33,050 bases of DNA from Treponema sp. (GTDB lineage: Bacteria; Spirochaetota; Spirochaetia; Treponematales; Breznakiellaceae). The notes under the pieces were generated by a model. The model made no database searches, was not told the DNA's origin, and was given only the letters and a program-made list of their open reading frames with translations. Location of the stretch: contig JAITUY010000234.1 in NCBI GenBank assembly GCA_031286095.1, positions 1 to 33,050 of the forward strand, given 5' to 3'. Below are positions 16,546-26,383 of the stretch, in pieces. Position 1 is the first letter of the stretch, and each line of letters begins with the position of its first letter. Made by a program: the position numbers and the translations under genes.

Positions 16546-17252
16546 TGGGACAAAAAGTTAACCCTACGGGGCTTAGGATCGGCATTAATAAAACATGGGG
16601 TTCACGCTGGTATGTGGACCCGAAAGAATATGTGGATGCGCTTCACGAAGATTTATTGCTTCGCAAACTCATTATGGATATGCCCGAAACAAAAGGGGCG
16701 GACATTGCCGAACTGGAAATTATACGTCATCCGCAGAGGATTACTATTACTATTCATACGGCGCGCCCTGGTGTAATCATCGGCGTAAAGGGAGCGAACA
16801 TCGAGAAAATCGGAAACGATTTACAAAAGAAGATAAACAAAAAAGTTCAGATTAAAATTAAAGAAGTGCGCAACGCGGATAACAACGCGCAGATTGTTGC
16901 GCAAAACATCGCGCGTCAGCTTTTGGCGCGCTCATCGTTCAGGCGCACTATGAAACAGGCGATTTCAAACGCGATTAAGAAGGGCAACGCCCAGGGCGTT
17001 AAGGTACGTCTTTCGGGAAGGCTTGGCGGAGCGGAAATGTCACGCACCGAAGAAGCGAAAGAAGGGCGTATTCCACTTCACACATTGCGCGCGGATATAG
17101 ATTACGGTTTTGCCGAGGCTCATACTCCTTTTGGTTCGATAGGCGTAAAGGTTTGGGTTTACAACGGCATGAAGTACGGTAAAGAACAAAAAGAAGACGC
17201 GGGCGCTCTTGTCCGCAAGCGGCGGGACAGGGTTCCCGCCGGCAGGAGTTAG
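16545..17252 (+). CDS. rpsC: 30S ribosomal protein S3
   Basis: 235 residues. It forms the mRNA entry site with S4 and S5 and has the KH domain loop [14 protein letters not shown]. The start [14 protein letters not shown] is canonical. It shares one nt with rplV. Confidence 0.98.
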   Translation: MGQKVNPTGLRIGINKTWGSRWYVDPKEYVDALHEDLLLRKLIMDMPETKGADIAELEIIRHPQRITITIHTARPGVIIGVKGANIEKIGNDLQKKINKKVQIKIKEVRNADNNAQIVAQNIARQLLARSSFRRTMKQAISNAIKKGNAQGVKVRLSGRLGGAEMSRTEEAKEGRIPLHTLRADIDYGFAEAHTPFGSIGVKVWVYNGMKYGKEQKEDAGALVRKRRDRVPAGRS

Positions 17253-17256
17253 TCAG

Positions 17257-17685
17257 ATGTTAAGTCCTAAACGTGTAAAACGCCGGAAGGTTCAAAGAGG
17301 CAATATGCCGGGAAACGCAACAAGGTGCAACAATGTCGTGTTTGGCGATTTCGGTCTTGTCGCTATGGACAGAATGTGGATCACCAACCGGCAGATAGAG
17401 GCGGCGCGTGTCGCCATAAACCGCCATGTAAAACGCGGCGGTAAAATGTGGGTGCGTATTTTCCCCGACAAGCCGTTTTCAAAGAAACCGGCTGAAACTC
17501 GCATGGGAAAGGGAAAAGGCGCGCCGGAATACTGGGTTGCGGTGGTAAAACCGGGAACAGTCATGTTTGAACTTGGCGGCGGTATCGCGCGGGCTCTCGC
17601 GGAAGAAGCGATGATTCTCGCAGGAGCGAAACTTCCGATAAAAACCAAATTTGTCGCCCGCGCGGACATGGAACTTGGGGCTTAG
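17257..17685 (+). CDS. rplP: 50S ribosomal protein L16
   Basis: 142 residues with the start set at 17257. [15 protein letters not shown] fits the family and GGCAGGAG lies eight nt upstream; a longer in-frame version starting inside rpsC is unlikely. It shapes the A site. [22 protein letters not shown] is the conserved loop. Confidence 0.97.
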   Translation: MLSPKRVKRRKVQRGNMPGNATRCNNVVFGDFGLVAMDRMWITNRQIEAARVAINRHVKRGGKMWVRIFPDKPFSKKPAETRMGKGKGAPEYWVAVVKPGTVMFELGGGIARALAEEAMILAGAKLPIKTKFVARADMELGA

Positions 17686-17693
17686 GAGATAGA

Positions 17694-17900
17694 ATGAAAA
17701 ATTCATTTAAGAACCTTTCTTTCGCCGAACTCAAAGCCAAGCGGGACGAGCTGAAAAAGAAGTACATGGAATTCCGTTTTAAGATCGTTATCGGCCATGT
17801 AGATAATCCTCTGCAAAGGCGAACCATGCGCCGTCAGATTGCGCGGCTTAACACGTTAATCCGCGAGCATGAAATTGCGGAACAAAAGGCGGCTAAGTAA
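17694..17900 (+). CDS. rpmC: 50S ribosomal protein L29
   Basis: 68 residues, a helical hairpin at the tunnel exit. [22 protein letters not shown] and the C-terminal [15 protein letters not shown] are typical. TAGGAGATAG precedes it. Its stop overlaps the rpsQ start by one nt. Confidence 0.96.
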   Translation: MKNSFKNLSFAELKAKRDELKKKYMEFRFKIVIGHVDNPLQRRTMRRQIARLNTLIREHEIAEQKAAK

Positions 17901-18172
17901 TGGCGGAACAGAAAGTTAAAGCCAAAAGCGGCAAAAAAGAATTTGTAGGAATCGTAAAGAGCGACAAAATGGAAAAGACGGTTGTCGTTTCCATAGAAAC
18001 TCTTACTCTGCATCCGCTTTATAAAAAGTACATTAAGAGGGCGAAGAAGGTAAAAGCCCACGACGAGAAGAACGAGGCGAAGATCGGCGACCGCGTCCGC
18101 GTAATTGAGTGCCGGCCTATCAGCAAAGAAAAATGCTGGAAGCTTGTAGAAATAATTGAGCGTGCCAGGTAG
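17900..18172 (+). CDS. rpsQ: 30S ribosomal protein S17
   Basis: 90 residues. It binds 16S rRNA early in assembly. [19 protein letters not shown] and [19 protein letters not shown] are diagnostic. It couples to rpmC by a TAATG overlap. Confidence 0.97.
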   Translation: MAEQKVKAKSGKKEFVGIVKSDKMEKTVVVSIETLTLHPLYKKYIKRAKKVKAHDEKNEAKIGDRVRVIECRPISKEKCWKLVEIIERAR

Positions 18173-18184
18173 GGGAGATAGAAA

Positions 18185-18556
18185 ATGATACAGGTAGAAA
18201 GCTTCCTGAATGTGGCAGATAATTCAGGGGCTAAGCTTGCGCAGTGTATAAAAGTTCTCGGCGGCACTCACAGGAGATATGCCAGAATCGGCGATATTGT
18301 CGTTGTTGCCATAAAAGAGGCGTTGCCCACGTCAACAATAAAGAAAGGCACTGTTGAAAAAGCGGTGGTGGTGCGCACACATAAGGAATACCGCCGTCCC
18401 GATGGAACCTATATCAGGTTTGACGATAACGCCTGCGTCATTATTGACGCCGCGCTTAACCCGAAAGGAAAGCGCATTTTCGGACCTGTGGCGAGAGAAT
18501 TAAGGGAAAAGAGCGAATTTATGAAAATTGTTTCCCTTGCACCGGAGGTATTGTAA
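18185..18556 (+). CDS. rplN: 50S ribosomal protein L14
   Basis: 123 residues. It forms an intersubunit bridge with 16S r[20 protein letters not shown] and the C-terminal [17 protein letters not shown] are canonical. GGGGAGATAG precedes the ATG. Confidence 0.98.
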   Translation: MIQVESFLNVADNSGAKLAQCIKVLGGTHRRYARIGDIVVVAIKEALPTSTIKKGTVEKAVVVRTHKEYRRPDGTYIRFDDNACVIIDAALNPKGKRIFGPVARELREKSEFMKIVSLAPEVL

Positions 18557-18557
18557 C

Positions 18558-18881
18558 ATGGCTTTAGCGGTACATAAATTTAAATTAAAGAAAGAAGACA
18601 TTGTTCAGGTTATCGCCGGCAAAGACAAGGGCAAACAGGGCAGAATATTGAAGATTCTCCGCGACAAAGACCGCATTCTTGTAGAGGGTGTAAACATCGT
18701 CAAGAAAGCGCAGAAGAAAAGAAAACAGCAGGATCGCGGCGGTATTTTGGAAGTGGAAGCGGCGCTTCATTCTTCCAATTTAATGATAGTTTGTAAAAAA
18801 TGCGGACCTACCCGTATCGGGTACAAAATCGACGGGGATAAAAAAGTCAGGGTTTGCAAAAAATGCGGGGAGGCTTTGTAA
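18558..18881 (+). CDS. rplX: 50S ribosomal protein L24
   Basis: 107 residues with the start at 18558 ([19 protein letters not shown]), one nt after rplN stops; CGGAGG is the ribosome site inside rplN. It has the KOW motif [12 protein letters not shown]. The C-terminus carries two CxxC pairs (VCKKCG ... VCKKCG), the zinc-ribbon-like form of L24. It shares one nt with rplE. Confidence 0.97.
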   Translation: MALAVHKFKLKKEDIVQVIAGKDKGKQGRILKILRDKDRILVEGVNIVKKAQKKRKQQDRGGILEVEAALHSSNLMIVCKKCGPTRIGYKIDGDKKVRVCKKCGEAL

Positions 18882-19435
18882 TGGACAAGAATTATGTGCC
18901 CCGGCTTAAAAAGATATACAAGGAGCAAATTGCCCCTGAGCTTTTTAAGGAATTCAGTTACAAGACGAATATGCAGATTCCAAAACTGGATAAGATTGTG
19001 GTAAGCATGGGAGTAGGCGAGGCTTTGCAAAACAAGAAATTGCTGGATGCCGCTGTTGACACGTTAACGCAAATCACCGGGCAAAAAGCGGTTAAGACGA
19101 AAGCGAAAAAGAGCATCGCAAATTTCAAGATTAGAAGCGGTCAGGAAATTGGCGCGAAGGTAACATTGCGCGGAACAGTAATGTACGAGTTTTTTGACAG
19201 ACTGGTAAACGTTGCGCTTCCCCGCGTTAAAGACTTTCACGGTATTAACCAGAACGCGTTTGACGGGCATGGGAATTATTCACTGGGAATTCAGGAACAG
19301 ATTATTTTCCCGGAGATTGATTTTGATAAAATTGAAAAGGTTTCGGGGTTGAACGTTGTTATAGTAACGACGGCAAAAACAGACGAGGAAGCAAAAGCGT
19401 TCCTGTCTAAATTCGGAATGCCTTTCAGGAAGTAA
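18881..19435 (+). CDS. rplE: 50S ribosomal protein L5
   Basis: 184 residues from 18881 ([16 protein letters not shown]); the in-frame extension upstream lies inside rplX. It holds 5S rRNA in the central protuberance and touches P-site tRNA. Conserved stretches are [14 protein letters not shown] and FPEIDFDKI. Confidence 0.97.
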   Translation: MDKNYVPRLKKIYKEQIAPELFKEFSYKTNMQIPKLDKIVVSMGVGEALQNKKLLDAAVDTLTQITGQKAVKTKAKKSIANFKIRSGQEIGAKVTLRGTVMYEFFDRLVNVALPRVKDFHGINQNAFDGHGNYSLGIQEQIIFPEIDFDKIEKVSGLNVVIVTTAKTDEEAKAFLSKFGMPFRK

Positions 19436-19451
19436 GGGGGTATCTTTTAGC

Positions 19452-19637
19452 ATGGCAAGAAGAGCGATGATTGTTAAGGCGCAAAGAACGCCTAAATATA
19501 AAACGCGGAAAGTTAACCGCTGTAGGATCTGCGGAAGGCCTCGCGGCTTTTTGCGGAAGTATGAAATGTGCCGTCTTTGCTTCCGTAAATTGGCAAGCGA
19601 GGGGCTTATTCCCGGCGTAACAAAATCAAGCTGGTAG
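19452..19637 (+). CDS. rpsZ: 30S ribosomal protein S14, zinc-binding type
   Basis: 61 residues, the short form with a four-Cys zinc site (CRICGRPR ... CRLCFRKL). The zinc-free form is longer, about 100 residues. Needed late in 30S head assembly. Its presence suggests this operon copy is used when zinc is sufficient. Confidence 0.96.
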   Translation: MARRAMIVKAQRTPKYKTRKVNRCRICGRPRGFLRKYEMCRLCFRKLASEGLIPGVTKSSW

Positions 19638-19646
19638 GAGAACAGG

Positions 19647-20045
19647 ATGAGCGTATCAGATCCCGTTGCGGACATGCTGACAAAGATTCGTAATGCCGGC
19701 ATGGCAAAGCATGAAAAAGTTGATATTCCCACATCCAGGCTTAAACTGGAAATAGTCAAGATATTGAAGACCGAAGGGTATATCAAGAATTTCAAGAAGG
19801 CAAATCAGGAAGGCGCGAATGTAATACGGGTTTTCCTTAAATATGATGATGATACGGCCCCGATTATTCACGGCATTGAAAAAGTGTCAAAACCGGGACG
19901 CCGTGTGTATATGGGCTATAAAAGTATGCCGAGGGTGTTAAACGGCTACGGAACCCTGATCGTTTCCACGTCGCAGGGCGTAACGACAGGCAAAAAGGCC
20001 GCCGAGAAAAAGGTCGGCGGTGAAGTTATCTGCACCGTGTGGTAA
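19647..20045 (+). CDS. rpsH: 30S ribosomal protein S8
   Basis: 132 residues. It binds the central 16S rRNA domain. [24 protein letters not shown] opens it, and [11 protein letters not shown] with GGEVICTVW closes it. E. coli S8 represses the spc operon; no matching site was verified here. TAGGAGAACAGG precedes the ATG. Confidence 0.98.
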   Translation: MSVSDPVADMLTKIRNAGMAKHEKVDIPTSRLKLEIVKILKTEGYIKNFKKANQEGANVIRVFLKYDDDTAPIIHGIEKVSKPGRRVYMGYKSMPRVLNGYGTLIVSTSQGVTTGKKAAEKKVGGEVICTVW

Positions 20046-20055
20046 GAGGATAAAT

Positions 20056-20595
20056 ATGTCAAGGATCGGAAAAATACCGGTTAAGGTTCCCAAAGGGGTC
20101 AAGGTTTCTTTTCAGCAGGAAGAGATGTTTGTTGAAGGCCCGAAGGGAAAGCTTAAACAAAAGTACCACCCCGTAATTACTTTTGAGGATAAAGGCGGGG
20201 AAATAGTCGTTGGCCGGACGAGCGAGGAAAAGCAGGTAAAGTCGTTTCACGGCTTGTACAGGAATCTCCTCAATAATATGGTAATCGGTGTTTCAACCGG
20301 TTTTAACAAGTCGCTTGTTGTTAACGGTGTAGGTTACCGCGCGGAAGTGCAGGGAAAACTCCTTGCGATGAGTCTTGGGTATTCAAACGACATTTATGTC
20401 GCCATTCCCGAAGGGCTTGCGGTCGCGGTCGATCAGAACGGCAAGATAACGATAAGCGGAATAGATAAGCAAAGAGTCGGCGAATTTGCGGCGCAGGTTC
20501 GCAAATTAAGAGGACCGGAGCCTTACAAGGGCAAGGGTATCCGTTATGAAGATGAAACCATCAAACGGAAAGTCGGCAAATCGGGCGTTAAGTAG
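20056..20595 (+). CDS. rplF: 50S ribosomal protein L6
   Basis: 179 residues from 20056 ([16 protein letters not shown]), ten nt after rpsH. The longer in-frame reading from 20020 lies inside rpsH. It sits near the sarcin-ricin loop. The C-terminal [16 protein letters not shown] is diagnostic. Confidence 0.97.
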   Translation: MSRIGKIPVKVPKGVKVSFQQEEMFVEGPKGKLKQKYHPVITFEDKGGEIVVGRTSEEKQVKSFHGLYRNLLNNMVIGVSTGFNKSLVVNGVGYRAEVQGKLLAMSLGYSNDIYVAIPEGLAVAVDQNGKITISGIDKQRVGEFAAQVRKLRGPEPYKGKGIRYEDETIKRKVGKSGVK

Positions 20596-20604
20596 GGTAA
20601 ATGT

Positions 20605-20967
20605 ATGTTGCAGAAAATGCTGGAAAAAGACAGAAAACGTCTTAGAAGAAAAGTTCATATTCGTAAAAGGATTTCCGGTACTACGGAGCGTCCGCGTATG
20701 ACTGTTACAAAGAGCAACCGCAGTATATCGGTTCAGATAATTGACGACAGCAAGGGGCATACTTTGGCGTGCGCCTCTACTTTGGAAAAGGATTTAAAGA
20801 ATATTAAGGCTACTGTCGCGGGAGCCGCGCAGTTAGGTGAAATAATGGGCAAACGCCTGTTGGAAAAGAACATCAAGACGGTGGTTTTTGACCGCAACGG
20901 GTATTTGTATCACGGAATTGTAAAGGCTTTGGCCGACGGAACCCGTAAAGCGGGAATAGAGTTCTAG
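20605..20967 (+). CDS. rplR: 50S ribosomal protein L18
   Basis: 120 residues. It brings 5S rRNA into the 50[22 protein letters not shown] opens it and [19 protein letters not shown] closes it. Start at 20605; an ATG four codons later is an alternative. GTAGGGTAA is a modest ribosome site. Confidence 0.96.
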   Translation: MLQKMLEKDRKRLRRKVHIRKRISGTTERPRMTVTKSNRSISVQIIDDSKGHTLACASTLEKDLKNIKATVAGAAQLGEIMGKRLLEKNIKTVVFDRNGYLYHGIVKALADGTRKAGIEF

Positions 20968-20975
20968 GGGGCTTA

Positions 20976-21623
20976 ATGGCAAACGAAGAAGACCTGGTAG
21001 AAGACAAGGAAGATCAAATCGAAGATAACGACGCGGCGTCCGATGCGGATGCAGAAGTTGCCGTGGCGGAGGGTTCCCGTTCTGACCGCAGGGAAGGCAG
21101 GGGACGGCGCTCAAGGGACCGCGGGCGCGACAGGGAATTTGTCGAGAAAGAATTTGTCGAAAAGCTGGTAAAGCTTAACCGCACCGCCAAAGTTGTAAAA
21201 GGCGGAAGGCGCTTCTCGTTCTCCGCCCTTACAGTTATCGGCGACCGTAAGGGAAAAGTGGGTTATGGTTTCGGAAAAGCTAACGATGTTTCCGAGGCGA
21301 TCCGCAAGAGCATAGACAGGGCGAAACGCAACATGATCAAACTGCCCATTAAGAACGGAACGATTCCCCATGAAGTAACAGGTCTTTTCAAGGCGTCGCA
21401 CGTTTTGTTAAAACCAGCCCGTTCGGGAACTGGCATTATCGCCGGAGGACCTGTCAGGGCGATTATGGAAGCCGGCGGAGTTACCGATGTGCTTTCAAAA
21501 TCTATAGGAGCGTCCAGCCAGTACAATGTCGTCAAGGCGACTTTCAACTGTATAAGCAAGCTGATGGACGCTAAAGCTATTTCAAGAAACAGGGGCAAGT
21601 CCCTGAATGAGCTGTGGGGTTAG
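20976..21623 (+). CDS. rpsE: 30S ribosomal protein S5 with acidic/Arg-rich N-terminal extension
   Basis: 215 residues against the usual 165-175. S5 lines the mRNA entry tunnel and affects accuracy. The core starts near residue 54 ([16 protein letters not shown]) and is complete, with [14 protein letters not shown]. The first ~50 residues are an extra arm: about 30 acidic residues-rich positions, then a run of Arg/Gly/Ser. At the junction a 15-bp unit (21135-21149 and 21150-21164) is repeated in tandem, doubling EFVEK. TAGGGGGC precedes the ATG. Confidence 0.97.
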   Translation: MANEEDLVEDKEDQIEDNDAASDADAEVAVAEGSRSDRREGRGRRSRDRGRDREFVEKEFVEKLVKLNRTAKVVKGGRRFSFSALTVIGDRKGKVGYGFGKANDVSEAIRKSIDRAKRNMIKLPIKNGTIPHEVTGLFKASHVLLKPARSGTGIIAGGPVRAIMEAGGVTDVLSKSIGASSQYNVVKATFNCISKLMDAKAISRNRGKSLNELWG

Positions 21624-21624
21624 C

Positions 21625-21687
21625 ATGAAACAAGTTTCATGTTCGATTGGAACACGCGTTTATGTAACCGCATGGAATAGAGGTTAG
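21625..21687 (+). promoter_or_regulatory. Structured element A before rpmD, with a 20-codon ORF
   Basis: A 63-nt stretch starting two nt after rpsE, nearly identical in layout to 23854-23916 before rpsM. ATGAAA-CAAG-TTTCAT forms a perfect hairpin; a second weak stem, GCGTT/AAC-CGC with one bulged C, follows. The end TAGAGGTTA supplies the rpmD ribosome site. It also reads as a 20-codon ORF (MKQVSCSIG...) whose stop is one nt before the rpmD ATG. Confidence 0.6.
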
Positions 21688-21688
21688 T

Positions 21689-21871
21689 ATGGCTAAAATA
21701 AAAATCCGTCTGGTGCGGAGTACCATTGGAGCTCTTCCCAGACAGCGCTCTACAGTCCGTTCTCTCGGTCTTAGGAAGATCGGTTCAAGTGCCGTGCAGG
21801 AAGACAGCCCTGCGATTAAGGGAATGGTAAAAGCGGTTTCGCACTTAGTCTCAGTAGAGGATGTTAAATAA
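21689..21871 (+). CDS. rpmD: 50S ribosomal protein L30
   Basis: 60 residues. [31 protein letters not shown] covers the family signature. Preceded by structured element A rather than the usual tight coupling to rpsE. It overlaps rplO by one nt (TAATG). Confidence 0.96.
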   Translation: MAKIKIRLVRSTIGALPRQRSTVRSLGLRKIGSSAVQEDSPAIKGMVKAVSHLVSVEDVK

Positions 21872-22374
21872 TGGCGCACGATTTTAATTTGCACGCCCCA
21901 GTTGGCGCGAACAAAAAGAAGAAAATACTCGGACGCGGACAGGGAACCGGCAGAGGTACTACCGCAGGCAAGGGAAACAAAGGGCAGAAAGCGCGTTCAG
22001 GCGGAAAGACTTATGTCGGTTTTGAAGGCGGACAGATGCCTCTTTACCGCAGACTCGCGCACAGAGGTTTCTCAAATTATCCTTTTAAGAAGGAATGGCA
22101 GATTGTCAATCTTGGTCAAATTGAAAAATTCTTTGAAGCCGGGGATACGGTCGATCTTGCTTCTCTGCATAAAAAAGGGCTGGCAAAAGGCGCGGACCCC
22201 GTAAAGGTTCTTTCTAACGGCGATTTTTCCAAGAAGTTAAATTTTAAAGTTGCGGCGGCGTCCGCCGGGGCAAAAGAGAAAATCGAAAAGGCGGGCGGCA
22301 GTATAGCTCTTAATCCCCCTCTTCCAAAGGCAAGGCCGAAAGTAAATAAAAAGAAAACAGGCGGAAAAAAATAA
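21871..22374 (+). CDS. rplO: 50S ribosomal protein L15
   Basis: 167 residues, longer than the usual ~145 because of a basic Lys-rich tail. It binds 23S rRNA. The start is GANKKKKILGRGQGTGRGTTAGKGNKGQ-like, with FEGGQMPLYRRLAHRGF following. secY begins directly after the stop. Confidence 0.97.
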   Translation: MAHDFNLHAPVGANKKKKILGRGQGTGRGTTAGKGNKGQKARSGGKTYVGFEGGQMPLYRRLAHRGFSNYPFKKEWQIVNLGQIEKFFEAGDTVDLASLHKKGLAKGADPVKVLSNGDFSKKLNFKVAAASAGAKEKIEKAGGSIALNPPLPKARPKVNKKKTGGKK

Positions 22375-23703
22375 ATGGCTAATCCCATAGTTGGAATTTT
22401 CAGAGTTAAAGAACTTCGCGAAAGAATCCTCTTTACCGTAGGAATGTTGATAGTGTTCAGGATTGGCGCGGTATTTCCCATACCGGGAATCAATGTCCGC
22501 GAACTGTCGCGTTATTTCTACGATCAGGTAAATTCCGGCAACCCGATAGTTGATTATCTGGATTTCTTCGCGGGCGGCGCGTTCTCCAACTTTTCGGTAT
22601 TTATGCTTGGTATTATGCCGTATATCTCAATGTCGATTATAATGCAGTTACTGCTTATCGTTTTTCCTTCGCTTAAAAAAATATCGCAGGAAGACGGCGG
22701 CAGGAAAAAAATTCAGCAATGGCAACGTTACGGGACAGTCCTTGTCTGCCTTGTCCAGTCTTACGCAGTTACTCAGTACGCGAGGGCAATATCGCGCAGT
22801 GTGGAAAACTTGCTTAACATAGGGATTGTGCCTTTTACGTTGATCGCCATGCTTACCGTTACTACCGGGACTATGTTCCTTATGTGGATAGGCGAACAAA
22901 TCACCAAACGCGGAATAGGCAACGGTATTTCATTGTTGATCTTCGCGGGTATCGTTGCGCGCCTTCCCAATGCCGTTTATGAACTGGTACAAATGATGAA
23001 AAAGGGCGATATTAACCCTGTTTTTGTAATCATCGTTTTCTTAATGTTTGTCGCGGTAATAACGCTGGTTGTTTTTGAACAGCAGGGACAGCGCAAGATT
23101 CCTGTAAATTACGCAAAGAGGGTAGTGGGCAGAAAGATGTACGGGGCGCAGAACACGTATATTCCGTTCAAGATTAACCCTTCGGGCGTTATTCCAGTTA
23201 TTTTCGCTTCGTCAATACTCACCTTCCCTCTGCAAATAGCGCAGACTGTCGGCGGTAACTTGCCGTGGCTTGCAAAAGTCGCCACTCTGTTAAGTCCGAG
23301 GGAACCGCTTTATAATATACTGTATGTGCTTCTTATCATTTTCTTTGCATATTTCTACACGCAGGTAAGTCTTAACCCCATAGAAATAGCAAAACAAATA
23401 AGGGAGAACGGCGGGTCCATTCCCGGGATTAGAACCGAGCGTATTGAAGAATACCTTACTAAAATCCTGAACCGCATTGTGCTTCCCGGTTCACTGTATC
23501 TTGCCCTGATAGCGGTCATTCCGACCTTTATTCAATGGGCTTTTAAGTTTCCCACATCAATTTCCTATCTGATGGGCGGTACTTCACTGCTCATTTTGGT
23601 TGGCGTTGACCTGGACACGATGAGCCAGATTGAGGGATTGTTGAAAATGCACCACCATGAAGGGTTGGTCAAGCACGGACGCCTGCGCGGACGGAACTTG
23701 TAA
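22375..23703 (+). CDS. secY: Preprotein translocase subunit SecY
   Basis: 442 residues with about ten membrane helices; the protein-conducting channel. GIMPYISMSIIMQLL, GERITKRGIGNGIS-like (here GEQITKRGIGNGISLL) and the cytoplasmic loop ending in PGIRTERIEEYLTKILNRI are typical. Its ATG is the base after the rplO stop, so translation is coupled, as usual at the end of the spc operon. Confidence 0.98.
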   Translation: MANPIVGIFRVKELRERILFTVGMLIVFRIGAVFPIPGINVRELSRYFYDQVNSGNPIVDYLDFFAGGAFSNFSVFMLGIMPYISMSIIMQLLLIVFPSLKKISQEDGGRKKIQQWQRYGTVLVCLVQSYAVTQYARAISRSVENLLNIGIVPFTLIAMLTVTTGTMFLMWIGEQITKRGIGNGISLLIFAGIVARLPNAVYELVQMMKKGDINPVFVIIVFLMFVAVITLVVFEQQGQRKIPVNYAKRVVGRKMYGAQNTYIPFKINPSGVIPVIFASSILTFPLQIAQTVGGNLPWLAKVATLLSPREPLYNILYVLLIIFFAYFYTQVSLNPIEIAKQIRENGGSIPGIRTERIEEYLTKILNRIVLPGSLYLALIAVIPTFIQWAFKFPTSISYLMGGTSLLILVGVDLDTMSQIEGLLKMHHHEGLVKHGRLRGRNL

Positions 23704-23731
23704 AAGTTGGCGATTTAGGAGATTATAAGGA

Positions 23732-23845
23732 ATGAAAGTCAGAACCAGCGTGAAGCCCATCTGTGATAAATGTAAAATTATCAAGCGGAATGGGATTGTC
23801 CGCATTATTTGCCAAAATCCCAAGCATAAACAAAAGCAGGGTTAG
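23732..23845 (+). CDS. rpmJ: 50S ribosomal protein L36, zinc-binding
   Basis: 37 residues: [20 protein letters not shown], then a short tail with [11 protein letters not shown]. The zinc ligands are C11, C14, C27 and H32, the zinc form. ATAAGGA precedes the ATG. It stands between secY and rpsM as in most bacteria. Confidence 0.96.
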   Translation: MKVRTSVKPICDKCKIIKRNGIVRIICQNPKHKQKQG

Positions 23846-23853
23846 GAGAAAGT

Positions 23854-23916
23854 ATGAAACTTAGTTTCGTGTTCGATTATAATGTGCGCCGGCTGGCCGC
23901 ACGAGGTAGAGGTTAA
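23854..23916 (+). promoter_or_regulatory. Structured element B before rpsM, with a 20-codon ORF
   Basis: Second copy of the element seen before rpmD, also 63 nt. GAAAC-TTA-GTTTC forms the first hairpin and GTGC-GCC/GGC-C-GCAC the second, again with a bulged C. The end TAGAGGTTAA gives the rpsM ribosome site. The ORF ([13 protein letters not shown]...) has a good AGGAGA upstream and stops one nt before the rpsM ATG. Confidence 0.6.
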
Positions 23917-23917
23917 T

Positions 23918-24283
23918 ATGGCGCGTCTTGTGGGAGTTGACCTCCCCAATAAACATGTAAATATCGCGTTAACCTACATTTTCGGAATAGGAAGACCAAG
24001 CGCGGAAAAAATCTGTCAGAAGGCAAAACTTGATCCTATGCGGATGATTAACGATCTGTCTCAGGAAGAGTTAAATGATCTGCGTCAGATTATTGAAGGT
24101 GAATATAAGGTAGAGGGGCGTTTGCGCACAGAAGTCGCCTTGAACATCAAACGGCTTATGGATATTGGCTGTTACCGCGGGTTACGCCACCGCAAAGGTT
24201 TGCCGCTGAGAGGTCAGCGTACAAGAACGAATGCCCGTACGCGCAAGGGTAAAAAGAAGACCGTTGCCGGAAAGAAGAAATAG
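23918..24283 (+). CDS. rpsM: 30S ribosomal protein S13
   Basis: 121 residues from 23918 ([11 protein letters not shown]), with the longer in-frame reading rejected. It contacts the P-site tRNA and 50S bridges. [41 protein letters not shown]-type tail. First gene of the alpha operon. Confidence 0.97.
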   Translation: MARLVGVDLPNKHVNIALTYIFGIGRPSAEKICQKAKLDPMRMINDLSQEELNDLRQIIEGEYKVEGRLRTEVALNIKRLMDIGCYRGLRHRKGLPLRGQRTRTNARTRKGKKKTVAGKKK

Positions 24284-24295
24284 TTGGAGGTGTGA

Positions 24296-24679
24296 GTGGC
24301 TACTGTTGCAAAGAAAAAGAAAGAAAAGAAATCAGTATATGAAGGTAATGTCTTTATTCAGGCTACCTTTAATAATACAATTGTTACGATTACCGACATG
24401 ATGGGGAACACTGTTTCATGGGCAAGTTCGGGTATGTTGCAATTCAGGGGGGCAAAAAAATCAACCCCGTTTGCGGCGCAGACTGTAACCGAGACCGCCG
24501 CCCAGAAAGCTCTGCAGGCCGGATTACGCGAAGTTCACGTTTATATAAAGGGGCCGGGTATCGGCAGGGAATCAGCCATTCGCCAGCTTGGCGTAATGGG
24601 CATAAAGGTTAAGTCGATCAGCGATGTTACGCCAATTCCGCATAACGGCTGTAGGCCGAGAAAAACGCGCCGCATATAG
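24296..24679 (+). CDS. rpsK: 30S ribosomal protein S11
   Basis: 127 residues starting at GTG (24296), with GGAGG four nt upstream. It lines the platform near the E-site m[23 protein letters not shown] and the C-terminal [13 protein letters not shown] are diagnostic. Confidence 0.97.
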   Translation: MATVAKKKKEKKSVYEGNVFIQATFNNTIVTITDMMGNTVSWASSGMLQFRGAKKSTPFAAQTVTETAAQKALQAGLREVHVYIKGPGIGRESAIRQLGVMGIKVKSISDVTPIPHNGCRPRKTRRI

Positions 24680-24688
24680 GAGAAAAAT

Positions 24689-25324
24689 ATGGCAAGATAC
24701 ACAGGCCCTGTTTGCAGAATGTGCCGTGTAGAACAGAAGAAATTGATGCTCAAGGGGAATCGCTGTAAGAGCGACAAATGCCCTATTAATAAGAAGCGTC
24801 CCGCGCCAGGCAAAGACCCAAAAGGACGCGCCGGCAAAAGGTCCGATTACGGAATACAGCTTAGGGAAAAACAGAAGCTTAAAAGAATTTACGGAATGCT
24901 GGAAAAGCAGTTCAGTCTTTTCTTTAAGCGCGCCCTTCGTATGCCGGGCATCACGGGCGAAAACCTCTTTGTCCTGCTGGAAAGGCGGCTTGATAATGTG
25001 GTTTACCGCCTGCGTTTTGCTTCATCAAGGAATCAGGCAAGACAGCTTGTGTTGCATGGTCATATTCTTGTGAACGGCAAAAAAATAACGATACCGTCTT
25101 ATATTGTAAACCCGGAAAATGAAGTTAGCGTTGCCGAAAAAAGCAAGAACATGACGGTTATTAAGGATTCGCTGAAAGAATTTGGCAAATCGGGAGTAAT
25201 GCCCTGGATTAGCCTTGATCCTGACGCGATGAAAGGGAAGTTCCTCGCGTCTCCTCGCAGAAGTGATATTACTGATCTTGGAGACATAAAGGAACAGATG
25301 ATCATTGAATTATATTCCAAGTAA
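24689..25324 (+). CDS. rpsD: 30S ribosomal protein S4, zinc form
   Basis: 211 residues. It starts 30S assembly and aids mRNA unwinding. The N-terminus has four Cys (VCRMCRVE ... NRCKSDKCP), the zinc-binding form. The S4 domain is RLDNVVYRLRFASSRNQARQLV. In E. coli S4 represses the alpha operon by binding near rpsM, where element B sits here. TAGGAG precedes the ATG. Confidence 0.97.
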   Translation: MARYTGPVCRMCRVEQKKLMLKGNRCKSDKCPINKKRPAPGKDPKGRAGKRSDYGIQLREKQKLKRIYGMLEKQFSLFFKRALRMPGITGENLFVLLERRLDNVVYRLRFASSRNQARQLVLHGHILVNGKKITIPSYIVNPENEVSVAEKSKNMTVIKDSLKEFGKSGVMPWISLDPDAMKGKFLASPRRSDITDLGDIKEQMIIELYSK

Positions 25325-25333
25325 GGAGTGTCC

Positions 25334-26383
25334 ATGGCCCGTAAGAACCTTATGAAAGGATTCAAACGTCCTAAGAGTAACTTTGAGCAGGTAGAACACA
25401 ATTCCAGCTATGGCAAATTTGTCGCCGCCCCCTTTGAACCGGGGTTCGGCACGACAATAGGCAATACATTACGCAGGGTGCTCCTTTCCTCGATTCAAGG
25501 ATACGCTATTACCGCCGTAAAAATTGTTTCCTACGACTCAAACGGAACAGCCCACAATGTATCCAGCGAATTCGAAACGATACCGAATATTGTTGAAGAT
25601 ACAATTGAGGTTATTAACAGTCTTAAACAGATTCGCCTGAAACTGCCTGACGACGTTGAGCAGGATATTCTGCTTTATGAATGGTCCGGCAAACGAGAGA
25701 TAACGAGCGATGATTTCGCCCGTCCCGGACAGGTTGAAGTTCTTTCGGCAGGACAGCATATAATGACTCTTATGGAAGACGCCAAAATTGAATTTGAAAT
25801 TCAAATTGATCTTGGCAGAGGTTATGTGCCGTCTGAAGTTAACGAGCGTTATGTCGAAGTTATCGGGACAATTCCACTGGATGCGATTTTCTCTCCTGTA
25901 AAAAAGGTAAAATTCGCGGTTGAACCTACTCGTTTCGGACAGCGCAGTGATTATGACAAACTTGTGCTGGAAGTTTGGACGGACGGAACCGTAAAACCGG
26001 ATGACGCTCTGGCGGAAGCCGCGAAAATCGCCAAGGATCATTTTTCGGTATTTATCAATTTTGATGAAAACAATATGGGCGTTGAAGATGATATTGACGA
26101 AGGCAACGAACATATACGTAAAATACTCAATACTCCTGTAGAGGAGTTGGAACTTTCGGTTCGTTCTTCAAATTGTTTGAAGAATGCGAATATCAAAACC
26201 ATTGGGGAACTTACGCGTAAAACGGAAGACGATATCGCAAGGACGCGCAACTTCGGAAAAAAATCCCTTCAGGAAATCAAGGAAAAACTTAAAGAGTGGA
26301 ACTTGAGTCTTGGGATAACCGATTTGAACGTTCTTAAAAACGCTCGCGTGGAACCTAAAAAGGAAACTGAAAATGAAGCATAA
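25334..26383 (+). CDS. rpoA: RNA polymerase subunit alpha
   Basis: 349 residues, start set at ATG 25334 (five nt after AAGGAG) rather than the in-frame GTG at 25328. The N-terminal assembly domain has [24 protein letters not shown]. After a flexible linker, the C-terminal domain (from about 260, [23 protein letters not shown]) binds UP elements and activators. The end overlaps rplQ by 11 nt. Confidence 0.98.
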   Translation: MARKNLMKGFKRPKSNFEQVEHNSSYGKFVAAPFEPGFGTTIGNTLRRVLLSSIQGYAITAVKIVSYDSNGTAHNVSSEFETIPNIVEDTIEVINSLKQIRLKLPDDVEQDILLYEWSGKREITSDDFARPGQVEVLSAGQHIMTLMEDAKIEFEIQIDLGRGYVPSEVNERYVEVIGTIPLDAIFSPVKKVKFAVEPTRFGQRSDYDKLVLEVWTDGTVKPDDALAEAAKIAKDHFSVFINFDENNMGVEDDIDEGNEHIRKILNTPVEELELSVRSSNCLKNANIKTIGELTRKTEDDIARTRNFGKKSLQEIKEKLKEWNLSLGITDLNVLKNARVEPKKETENEA

